34,742 bases of DNA from Tissierella pigra (GTDB lineage Bacteria > Bacillota > Clostridia > Tissierellales > Tissierellaceae). A model generated the notes under the pieces. The model had not been told where the DNA came from. It ran no database searches and saw only the letters and a program-made list of their open reading frames with translations. Each line of letters opens with the position of its first letter. Within the stretch, counting starts at the first letter, position 1. The stretch spans positions 1 through 34,742 of the forward strand of contig NZ_VUNQ01000038.1 in NCBI RefSeq assembly GCF_009695605.1, written 5' to 3'. This document shows, one piece after another, positions 19,580 to 26,096 of the stretch. A program made the position numbers and the translations under genes.

Positions 19580-20074
19580 ATGATATTTGAATTAGAAGAG
19601 TTTAAATTAGAGAAAATAGAAAGTAAAGATTTAAATAAGATTCTTGAAATATATAATTCCAATGGTGAATTCTTAATAAATCATATGGACAAAAGTGTAG
19701 TAACAGAAGAATGGATAATTCAAGAATTAAAATATATGGAAGAAATGGACTTTAAATCCTGTAAAATAGTTGAAAGACATACAGAAAATATATTAGGAAT
19801 AATAGATTTCAAAATAGATGAAGAAACTTACTTATCTCTGTTAATGATACATAAAGACTTTCAAGGAAATGGCCTTGGACATATAATTTATCAGGGATTT
19901 GAAGAATATATAGAGTCTTTAAAAGGTAAAAGTATCAGAATAGATGTAGTAACTAATTATGATAGTTCTGTATTAAAATTTTAGGCTCATAATGGATTTG
20001 TTAAATTGAAGGATATAGAATTAAATTGGACAGGAAAAACTTTATCTGCTGTAATTATGAAGAAAAGATTATAA
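19580..20074 (+). pseudogene. GNAT N-acetyltransferase, interrupted by an in-frame TAG
   Basis: The reading starts at ATG 19580 (MIFELEEFKLEKIESKDL). The acetyl-CoA loop is QGNGLG in HKDFQGNGLGHIIYQGF. At 19982-19984 a TAG follows VLKF; beyond it the same frame continues for 29 sense codons (AHNGFVKLKDIELNWTGKTL..., with MKKRL at the end) to TAA at 20074. GNAT proteins of this type usually read a Trp at this place, so TGG to TAG is the simplest explanation. Readthrough is unlikely because TAG ends several intact genes here (mnmE, ade). Without the tail the last beta strand of the fold would be missing. The substrate is unknown. Confidence 0.75.
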
Positions 20075-20166
20075 TTCTTTATGAAGAAAGGATTATATTT
20101 AGTAACATTAGAAAAGTTTAAAAGCGGAGATTTTGTAATGTTATGAAAGTAACTGGGAAAAGAAAT

Positions 20167-20188
20167 AAATGTTTCACATGGAACATTT
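20167..20188. repeat. parS-like palindrome 2 (degenerate)
   Basis: Core TGTTTCACATGGAACA (20170-20185), two differences from consensus parS, within a 22-base palindrome. It lies after the broken GNAT gene. The left flank (AAATAAATG) still resembles palindromes 1 and 3. Confidence 0.65.
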
Positions 20189-20224
20189 TAGTTTATATAA
20201 AATAAAAAGCTATTAAACTTTTGG

Positions 20225-20256
20225 AAAAATCCTTAAAATCAAAAAGGATTTTTTTA
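20225..20256 (+). terminator. Rho-independent terminator
   Basis: Stem AAAAATCCTT / AAGGATTTTT (20225-20234, 20244-20253), nine-base loop, followed by further Ts. It faces the plus strand and lies about 150 bases after the broken GNAT gene. Confidence 0.7.
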
Positions 20257-20690
20257 TATTGAATCAATTATTTAAACTAGATTATAATTTAAGTAAGATT
20301 ATAGATAACCAACACGAAATCATAATAAGTATATAAAATTTGAAGTATAAGTGAAAAACAAATAATAAAAAAATAACTAAAGGTTTAATATTTATTTTAG
20401 AATATAAAAAAATGAGGCTGTATTTTCAAATTTAAAGACATTTTAATGAGTTGTTCATATAATAGGTATACTTATTATATATAAATTAAATTTTCGCCTA
20501 TTAGGACTTTAAATGGATTATGTAAAATTATACAGTAAAAATTTTTTGAGTTTTATATATTGGGATTAATTAGATTAAGTAAAATATATATAGTTGAAAA
20601 ATGAATAATAAATATTATATAAAGAGCCTTTAGACAAATATGAGCAAACTTGGATAGGAAATATGTTAAAAATAACCTTACAATATAAAT
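20257..20690. other. AT-rich stretch without recognised gene
   Basis: About 430 bases with frequent stops in all frames and no convincing promoter, RNA or repeat. The part just before it (20081-20146) holds a 21-codon open frame starting MKKGLYLVTLEKF, whose first 17 bases nearly duplicate the end of the GNAT gene (20057-20073); I take it as a remnant. Nothing else stands out. Confidence 0.5.
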
Positions 20691-20704
20691 AGGAGGTGAC
20701 AAAG

Positions 20705-21577
20705 ATGGATTGTATTCAGAGTATACAAAAAGCAATAGAGTATATGGAGGAGAATATTCTAGAGAATATTAATTATGAAGATGTAGCAAAGCAAGTATAT
20801 ATGTCAAATTATCATTTTCATAGGCTTTTTAGTATGATTACTGGAATAACTGCAAATGAATATATTCGAAATCGAAAACTCTCAATGGCTGGTCAAGAAT
20901 TGATAATGTCAAATAAGAAAGTAATTGATATTGCAATGAAATATAGGTATGATTCTCCTGAAAGTTTTACTAAAGCTTTTTCTAGATTTCATGGAGTAAC
21001 ACCTGTGATGGCAAAAGGTTCTGGAATACAGTTGAAATCATTTAATCCCCTTGTAATAAAAATAAAATTGGAAGGTGGAACAACTATGGAATACAAAATC
21101 GTAGAAAAAGAAGAATTTAAACTGTTGGCTAAAGTCAAAACATTTAAAAACGAGTCTATCTCTGAGGAAGGTAATACAGAGATACCAGAATTTTGGAAAG
21201 AATGTAGAGAGAACGAAGTATTTAACGTATTGGCTCAATATACTACAGAGCATGATATTTATGGAGTATGTGCTCCTATTTCAAAGGAAAGCATTTATTT
21301 TGACTATGGTATAGCTATGAAATATAATGGTGAAAATATTCCAGAAGGTTATAAATTGTGGCATGTGAGACCAACCTTATGGGCAGTGTTTGAATGTATT
21401 GGAAGTGATGGTGAATGTATAGGAGAGACATGGGAAAGAATATTTAAAGAATTCTTACCTAGCTCAAAATATAATATGTTAGATGATACAGATTTTGAAT
21501 TATATCCAGAAAATAATAATTCTGATTGTTTTTGTGAAATATGGATTCCTATAGAGAGAAAGCACTATAGTATATAG
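20705..21577 (+). CDS. AraC-family regulator with GyrI-like effector-binding domain
   Basis: 290 residues from the ATG at 20705; a GTG nine bases earlier is part of the ribosome site AGGAGGTGA. The N-terminal 100 residues hold two AraC helix-turn-helix units (NINYEDVAKQVYMSNYHFHR and the second unit ending SPESFTKAFSRFHGVTP). The C-terminal 160 residues resemble GyrI/BmrR-type ligand-binding domains (MEYKIVEKEEFKLLA, LWAVFECIGSDGECIGETWERI, FCEIWIPI). Such proteins sense small or hydrophobic compounds and often control efflux or detoxification genes. The target is unknown; the nearby DsbA-family and GNAT genes are possible but unproven. Confidence 0.88.
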   Translation: MDCIQSIQKAIEYMEENILENINYEDVAKQVYMSNYHFHRLFSMITGITANEYIRNRKLSMAGQELIMSNKKVIDIAMKYRYDSPESFTKAFSRFHGVTPVMAKGSGIQLKSFNPLVIKIKLEGGTTMEYKIVEKEEFKLLAKVKTFKNESISEEGNTEIPEFWKECRENEVFNVLAQYTTEHDIYGVCAPISKESIYFDYGIAMKYNGENIPEGYKLWHVRPTLWAVFECIGSDGECIGETWERIFKEFLPSSKYNMLDDTDFELYPENNNSDCFCEIWIPIERKHYSI

Positions 21578-21610
21578 AATAAGTATAGTTAAAACTTTAA
21601 AATAAAACAC

Positions 21611-21662
21611 AAAAATAAAAGTAATAAATGTTTCACATGAAACATTTATTACTTTTATTTTT
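21611..21662. repeat. parS-like palindrome 3, doubling as bidirectional terminator
   Basis: A 52-base palindrome, arms 26 bases, broken only at the central pair. The core TGTTTCACATGAAACA (21629-21644) has one difference from consensus parS. It lies exactly between the convergent araC-type and dsbA-type genes, overlapping the latter's stop by two bases, with T-rich ends on both strands, so it can also terminate both transcripts. Confidence 0.8.
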
Positions 21663-22251
21663 ATTCTAATAAATCTTTTTTAAACTTTTCATAATCCTTT
21701 AGTAATTCAACTTTCTTTTTATCATCTACTATAAAAGTGGGAACACTTTCTACTTCATATATTGATATTAAATTTCTTCCTTCTTCTAATCTTTTGTTAA
21801 AGGTACCTTCTTCAATACAATTATTCATCTCCACTATATTTAGTCCTGTAGATAGGCCTATTTCATTTACTACTGCAGGGTCACCTACATTTTTTCCATA
21901 TTCAAATATTGTTTTAAAAGCTTCCTTAGCAAATTCATAATATTTGTCCTCTTTGTTTGCATAGAGGGCAGCTAGGTGTAGTCTATTGGTATTAAATTTT
22001 TTACTTTTATTATTATATATTAGTCCATATTCTTTTCCTAGTCGTTCTATTCTTCTATAACTCATGTCTAATTGTTCTCGAGGAATATGATTTAATAAAT
22101 CATCTCCATCTAAAGATAAGTTTGAATCTAGTATATAGGGTATCCACTCAATGTTTATATTACTATTTTCCTTCCTAAGTTTGTCAGCTATAGAAAATCC
22201 TATATAACAGAAAGGGCATGCAAAATCTGAAAATATCTTTATATTAACCAT
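21661..22251 (-). CDS. DsbA-family oxidoreductase (FrnE-like)
   Basis: 196 residues from the ATG at 22251, chosen because GGGAGTG precedes it; a longer frame begins at 22296. Thioredoxin fold with the CxxC pair Cys12-Pro-Phe-Cys15 in FSDFACPFCYIG, an inserted helical domain and the cis-Pro loop ESVPTFIVD near the C-terminus. There is no signal peptide, so it is cytoplasmic, as in the FrnE/2-hydroxychromene-isomerase branch of DsbA-like proteins. It may act in thiol redox or oxidative-stress defence. It is transcribed against the replication fork. Confidence 0.88.
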   Translation of the reverse strand: MVNIKIFSDFACPFCYIGFSIADKLRKENSNINIEWIPYILDSNLSLDGDDLLNHIPREQLDMSYRRIERLGKEYGLIYNNKSKKFNTNRLHLAALYANKEDKYYEFAKEAFKTIFEYGKNVGDPAVVNEIGLSTGLNIVEMNNCIEEGTFNKRLEEGRNLISIYEVESVPTFIVDDKKKVELLKDYEKFKKDLLE

Positions 22252-22285
22252 TAAATCACTCCCGTTAGTAGTTATATTTAAGTAG

Positions 22286-22315
22286 AGTATACCCAATAAA
22301 CAATAGAACTAACAA
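22286..22315 (-). promoter_or_regulatory. Candidate promoter of the dsbA-family gene
   Basis: On the minus strand TTGTTA (22310-22315), an 18-base spacer and TATACT (22286-22291) lie about 35 bases before the preferred ATG, giving a short leader that includes GGGAGTG. This also argues against the longer upstream start, which would lie before the -10. Confidence 0.55.
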
Positions 22316-22449
22316 TTCTGTTATATATAGTATTTGAGTATTGTAAAATTACATTTCAATTACAATTTTTTAATAAATATTAAAGAAGTTCTCTTTATGA
22401 TATGATATAAAGTATGTAAGTAAATTGAATATAAAATGAGGTGAATAAT

Positions 22450-22698
22450 TTGAAAGATAAAAAAGCAAACATTATTGTAGGAATTCTTATAATGTATATA
22501 TTATTTGGATTATTTCCAGGAGTAAAAATAAACTATGTTTCTCCAATTAAATTCTCCATACTTAAATTTATGGATTATCTAATAAAAAATTTCTTTTATC
22601 TTTGGAAAGTTAAATTACTAGCTTCAATAGCCTTTGTTTTTATTAGCCATGCAATTAAGAAAAATAAATTGAAAAAATATAATATAAAAAATAAATAG
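22450..22698 (+). CDS. Small membrane protein, unknown function
   Basis: 82 residues from the TTG at 22450, which lies six bases after GAGGTGA; an in-frame GTG at 22441 is part of that ribosome site. Two hydrophobic segments (IIVGILIMYILFGLFPG near the start and LLASIAFVFISHAI near the end) and a Lys/Asn-rich tail (KKNKLKKYNIKNK) that should face the cytoplasm. I do not recognise a family. It precedes the two GNAT genes in the same direction. Confidence 0.65.
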   Translation: MKDKKANIIVGILIMYILFGLFPGVKINYVSPIKFSILKFMDYLIKNFFYLWKVKLLASIAFVFISHAIKKNKLKKYNIKNK

Positions 22699-22761
22699 TT
22701 AATTAAATTTAAGACCGATTAAAAGATATATTTATATTTCAATACATAAGGAGTGAAGATT

Positions 22762-23172
22762 TTGATTCAGTATAAAATATATTCTTCAGATTTGAAATAC
22801 TTAGAAATAGGGGAAGGTTTTTTTGATAAATGGCCAAATCCTCCTAGTCCAGAAAAACATAGACAAATTTTAGAAAATAGCTACAAAGCCATAGTTGCTA
22901 TAGATAATAATAAGATAGTTGGATTTATAAATGCTATTAGTGATGAAATATTATCTGCATATATTCCTCTATTGGAAGTTTTATCCCAATATAAAAATCA
23001 AGGAATAGGCACTGAATTAATCAAAAAGATGTTATATGAGCTAAGAGAATTTTATATGATAGATTTGTTATGTGATGAAGATTTACAATCCTTTTATGGA
23101 AAACAAGGAATGTTTAAATCTCAGGGTATGGTAATTAGAAATTATAAGTATCAATCAGGAAGGTATAAATAA
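22762..23172 (+). CDS. GNAT family N-acetyltransferase
   Basis: 136 residues from the TTG at 22762, eight bases after AAGGAG. The acetyl-CoA loop is NQGIG in YKNQGIGTELIKKML. The blocks FFDKWPNPPSPEKH, VGFINAISD, SAYIPLLEVL and YMIDLLCDEDLQSFYGKQGM recall a common Firmicutes GNAT subfamily of unknown substrate. It is followed 20 bases later by another GNAT gene, not closely similar, so the pair is probably co-transcribed rather than a recent duplication. Confidence 0.88.
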   Translation: MIQYKIYSSDLKYLEIGEGFFDKWPNPPSPEKHRQILENSYKAIVAIDNNKIVGFINAISDEILSAYIPLLEVLSQYKNQGIGTELIKKMLYELREFYMIDLLCDEDLQSFYGKQGMFKSQGMVIRNYKYQSGRYK

Positions 23173-23192
23173 AATTGGGATGAGGTGATACT

Positions 23193-23648
23193 GTGATACA
23201 AAATTACAATTTTAGGAAGTTGACTCTTTCAGATTTAGACCTTGTATTACAAATGGAAAGAGATTTTAGAAGTGGATTTGTTGTTGAAGAAAATGCTAGA
23301 CAGTTTCTTTTAAATCCAAATAACTGGATTTTTGCCTGTATTGAAGATAAAAGAGTAATTGGATTTGCATATGGATATGAACTTAATCGTCTTGATAACA
23401 AAGGAAATATGTTATATATTCATGAAGTTGGTGTACTTCTAGAGTATCAAAGGCAAGGTATTGGGCTTCAGATTCTTACTAGTATAAAGAACTTATGTAA
23501 GTTGACAGGCATATGTAGATTTTTTTTGTTTACACAAAAACTTAATAGTGCTGCATGTTTATTATATGAAAAGGCTGGTGGTGAAAAAACATCTGATGGA
23601 CAGGATGATGATGTAACATATTTTTTTAATATAAGTGAAAAAAGATAA
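23193..23648 (+). CDS. GNAT family N-acetyltransferase, AAC(3)-I-like
   Basis: 151 residues, GTG start five bases after GAGGTG. The acetyl-CoA motif is RQGIG in GVLLEYQRQGIGLQIL. The strand before it (NMLYIHEVGV) and the AACLLYEKAGG block recall the AAC(3)-I group of aminoglycoside acetyltransferases, but the match is by pattern only and resistance is not claimed. The substrate is unknown. Confidence 0.82.
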   Translation: MIQNYNFRKLTLSDLDLVLQMERDFRSGFVVEENARQFLLNPNNWIFACIEDKRVIGFAYGYELNRLDNKGNMLYIHEVGVLLEYQRQGIGLQILTSIKNLCKLTGICRFFLFTQKLNSAACLLYEKAGGEKTSDGQDDDVTYFFNISEKR

Positions 23649-23858
23649 TTTTTGTAGAGCTGGGAAAGAAATACATATATCCTATAGGCATAGAGATTCG
23701 GAAAAGATTATAATATGAGTATAAATATATTAGTATATATTATAGATAGTTTAAATTAATGCTTTGGTTAATGTATATTGGAAAATTAAACCGTAATATT
23801 AAATTAACATAGTAATATTTTTATTATTTTTACTGGGATAGTACTTATAAGTCAGGCA

Positions 23859-24351
23859 ATGGATGAATGGAATAGATATAAAGAGACAAGAAGGAAAATA
23901 TATTTGATTATTCCTATTATTTTATTGCCTATTATTACTGTTTCTATAATTTCTATAACTGTAACAAGATGTTCATATCTTAACATTGATAAAACAAAAG
24001 AGTATATAGGGGAAAAGTTATCCATAGGAATAATTGGTAATATTCCTGAGATTAGAGAAGTGGAAATAGAGTTTGAGATAATTGATTTTGATTTTTTATA
24101 AGACATCACAAATACCATTTTATTTTATTGAAAATGAAAAAACTCATGTTAATTTTATAAAGGAAGATTTATCCTATAAAGATGAACCAGATGCTGAAGA
24201 TGGAATGTATATAACAGGATTATTATATAGTAAAGATAAGGTTTGGGGATATGGTTTATATAATAATACTAAAAATGCAACTAATATAAAAGCAGTATAT
24301 TCTAGAATTTTTGAAGATATTTCAAAACTAAAAAAGGATGAGTTACATTGA
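23859..24351 (+). pseudogene. Membrane-anchored protein gene split by a frameshift
   Basis: The first frame (23859-24101) encodes a hydrophobic segment (YLIIPIILLPIITVSIISI) and then EFEIIDFDFL before TAA. The +1 frame continues without interruption as YKTSQIPFYFIENEKTHV to the stop at 24351. The junction is a run of six Ts (24092-24097); one T fewer would fuse the frames into a single protein of about 164 residues. The 5' end also looks incomplete: the first frame is open upstream with a hydrophobic stretch (IFIIFTGIVLIS) but no ATG/GTG/TTG and no ribosome site. Function unknown; real decay, phase variation or a sequencing error are all possible. Confidence 0.65.
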
Positions 24352-24842
24352 AAAAATTTATTAAATTGGCTTTTATTTGTTTAGGAATTATTATAACCAT
24401 AGGTATTGTTATAAAACTAGTGGAATATAATTCTCTATCAAGTAAAAACACAAGATCGTTAGAAAAAATATTGTTTGAAGATATTAAATTAGGAAAATAT
24501 AGTAATGAAGGAATGGTGAAAGATTTAATTACTATTGACTATGATAAGCTGTATGTATTTGAACCCTATGAGTCAGTTGAAGAAATGGAGAAACAATTGG
24601 GGCTTAAACATACTAAATTAAAAGTAGTTTATAGTGAGGGATGGATGAACATGGTATTTATCAAAGAAGATAGGATAGTTGCTTATTTATATGGATTCGA
24701 CTCTTACTATATAGATCTACCAAAGGGTATATATTCTAAAGAAAAAATGAATCAAATGATATACTATAGTGAAGAAAAAGAAATTGGAAATTCATCAGAC
24801 GCTAGAAAGAAGTATATATATTATGAATTTAAGGAGAAATGA
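24348..24842 (+). CDS. Single-pass membrane protein, unknown function
   Basis: 164 residues, TTG start overlapping the stop of the preceding frame (TTGA), with AAGGATGAG upstream. An N-terminal membrane anchor (IKLAFICLGIIITIGIVIKLV) is followed by about 140 polar residues with aromatic-rich stretches such as DYDKLYVFEPYESVEEMEKQLG and SEGWMNMVFIKEDRIVAYLYG. No lipobox and no catalytic motif recognised. It appears translationally coupled to the frameshifted membrane gene before it, so the two probably worked together. Confidence 0.65.
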   Translation: MKKFIKLAFICLGIIITIGIVIKLVEYNSLSSKNTRSLEKILFEDIKLGKYSNEGMVKDLITIDYDKLYVFEPYESVEEMEKQLGLKHTKLKVVYSEGWMNMVFIKEDRIVAYLYGFDSYYIDLPKGIYSKEKMNQMIYYSEEKEIGNSSDARKKYIYYEFKEK

Positions 24843-24843
24843 T

Positions 24844-24968
24844 ATGGAGTATAATATATTTGATGAAATGATGAATTATTATCATTGAGATTCTTTGTAT
24901 ATTATATTTTAACTTTTATAATCTTTATAATTTTTATAAGATATGTAGATTATGGAAAAAACACTTAA
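24844..24968 (+). pseudogene. Remnant of a small membrane protein
   Basis: ATG 24844, well placed after AAGGAG, opens a frame of only 14 codons (MEYNIFDEMMNYYH) to TGA. In another frame the sequence continues LRFFVYYILTFIIFIIFIRY and ends DYGKNT with a stop at 24966-24968, inside the following hairpin. A single frameshift near 24880 would join them into a protein of about 40 residues with one membrane segment. Alternatively the short frame is non-functional. Weak evidence. Confidence 0.35.
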
Positions 24969-24998
24969 TGTTCCACATGGAACATTAAGTGTTTTTTC
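24955..24998 (+). terminator. parS-like palindrome 4 within a terminator hairpin
   Basis: A 44-base palindrome (22-base arms, only the central pair mismatched) ending in a T-run, placed after the membrane-protein genes: a good rho-independent terminator. Its core TGTTCCACATGGAACA (24969-24984) is parS with three changes, two of them compensating so that the palindrome is kept. Confidence 0.75.
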
Positions 24999-25047
24999 AC
25001 TAAATCTAGATAGATAAAGTCTTTAGGGTAGTATTAAACTAAGGTGT

Positions 25048-25203
25048 TTATCTTAGTTTAAAATCTAAAATATTTGATAATATACTTATTTCACCAGCAA
25101 AAGGAAAATACATAAGCTGATTTTCTGTTTCAAAAATTATAAAAAAGGGCAAATTACTTTCTGGAATTGGAATATAAAATTGTTGAATTGGTATAGTGTT
25201 CAT
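25048..25203 (-). CDS. Possible small protein (51 codons), doubtful
   Basis: A minus-strand frame encodes MNTIPIQQFYIPIPESNLPF followed by 31 more residues ending ILDFKLR. Composition looks protein-like, but there is no ribosome site, and a stop lies directly upstream. It is bracketed by a 15-bp exact direct repeat (AAAATCTAAAATATT at 25060-25074 and 25208-25222). It may be a fragment of a lost gene. A 10-bp hairpin (25034-25061) overlaps its end. Apart from these and parS the stretch 24999-25324 holds nothing recognised. Confidence 0.3.
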   Translation of the reverse strand: MNTIPIQQFYIPIPESNLPFFIIFETENQLMYFPFAGEISILSNILDFKLR

Positions 25204-25226
25204 TTATAAAATCTAAAATATTACAA

Positions 25227-25256
25227 GATTTGATGTTTCACGTGAAACATCAAATC
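25227..25256. promoter_or_regulatory. parS: parS centromere site (perfect consensus), palindrome 5
   Basis: The 16-base core TGTTTCACGTGAAACA (25234-25249) is identical to the Bacillus consensus parS, the loading site for ParB. It is extended to a perfect 15-base-arm palindrome. It lies just upstream of soj-parB, the usual location near oriC. Confidence 0.95.
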
Positions 25257-25280
25257 CTTCTTTCAAATATTGAAATAATC

Positions 25281-25289
25281 TGATATTAT
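25281..25289 (+). promoter_or_regulatory. Candidate extended -10 promoter of soj-parB
   Basis: TGATATTAT resembles an extended -10 element, about 35 bases before the soj start and 32 bases after parS. The -35 is poor (TTTCAA at 17 bases). ParB bound and spreading from parS could affect this promoter. Confidence 0.4.
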
Positions 25290-25324
25290 ATAGTTAAGAT
25301 ATATAATGCAAGGTGGTGGTTTTT

Positions 25325-26092
25325 TTGGGTAAGATTATATCTATATTTAATCAAAAAGGTGGTGTTGGAAAAACTACAACCACTATAAATCTTAGTGCTG
25401 GAGTTGGTAAATTAGGGAAAAAGGTCCTTCTAATCGATATTGACCCTCAAGGTAATGCAACGTCAGGTCTAGGAGTAGAAAAGGACAATGGACAACCTAT
25501 TATATATGATGTATTGGTAAATGATGTGGATTTAAAGGATGCTATTAGAGATACTACTGCCGAAAATGTAAATATAATTGGTTCTAACAACGAATTGGCA
25601 GGTCTAGAAATAGAACTTGCTAGGGAAGGGAATTGGGAAAACATATTAAGTAATAAACTTAGAGACATTAGAGATGATTACGACTATATTTTTATAGATT
25701 GTCCTCCATCTCTGGGAATTCTCTCTATTATAGGGCTAGTGGCTTCAGATAGTGTAATTATACCTATACAATGTGAGTATTATGCTCTTGAAGGTGTAAG
25801 CCAATTATTTGATACGATAAAATTAGTAAGAAAGGGATTAAATCCAAATTTAGAAATAGAAGGTGTAGTTCTTAGTATGTTTGATGGCAGGACAAACTTG
25901 TCTATACAAGTAGTTGAAGAAGTAAAAGGATTTTTTAAGGGAAAAGTTTATGTAAGTCTTATTCCTAGAAATGTTAGATTAGCTGAAGCACCAAGTCATG
26001 GCCTATCTATTATGGACTATGACTTAAAGTCAAAAGGGGCTGAGGCTTATATGGAGTTGGCTGAAGAATTTTTAGAGCTAGTTGAGGAGTGA
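25325..26092 (+). CDS. soj: Chromosome-partitioning ATPase Soj (ParA)
   Basis: 255 residues from the TTG at 25325; the earlier GTG codons lie within the ribosome site AAGGTGGTG. Deviant Walker A KGGVGKTTT (11-19), Walker A' DIDPQGNAT, and Walker B region YIFIDCPPSLG are all present. Soj binds DNA as an ATP dimer, is regulated by ParB, and in Bacillus also controls DnaA. Its stop lies just ahead of the parB start. Confidence 0.97.
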   Translation: MGKIISIFNQKGGVGKTTTTINLSAGVGKLGKKVLLIDIDPQGNATSGLGVEKDNGQPIIYDVLVNDVDLKDAIRDTTAENVNIIGSNNELAGLEIELAREGNWENILSNKLRDIRDDYDYIFIDCPPSLGILSIIGLVASDSVIIPIQCEYYALEGVSQLFDTIKLVRKGLNPNLEIEGVVLSMFDGRTNLSIQVVEEVKGFFKGKVYVSLIPRNVRLAEAPSHGLSIMDYDLKSKGAEAYMELAEEFLELVEE

Positions 26093-26096
26093 TGAT

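Noticed and set aside
19982-19984. Pyrrolysine-type TAG recoding in the GNAT gene
   Set aside because: TAG serves as the terminal stop of mnmE, ade, the desulfurase gene and DUF4446 here, and no recoding element was seen.
23852-24118. 88-codon minus-strand frame opposite the frameshifted membrane gene
   Set aside because: No ribosome site, and its hydrophobic pattern is a mirror of the plus-strand membrane segment.
18620-25324. Integrated phage or insertion sequence in the accessory block
   Set aside because: No transposase, integrase, terminal inverted repeats with target duplication, or phage structural genes are present.
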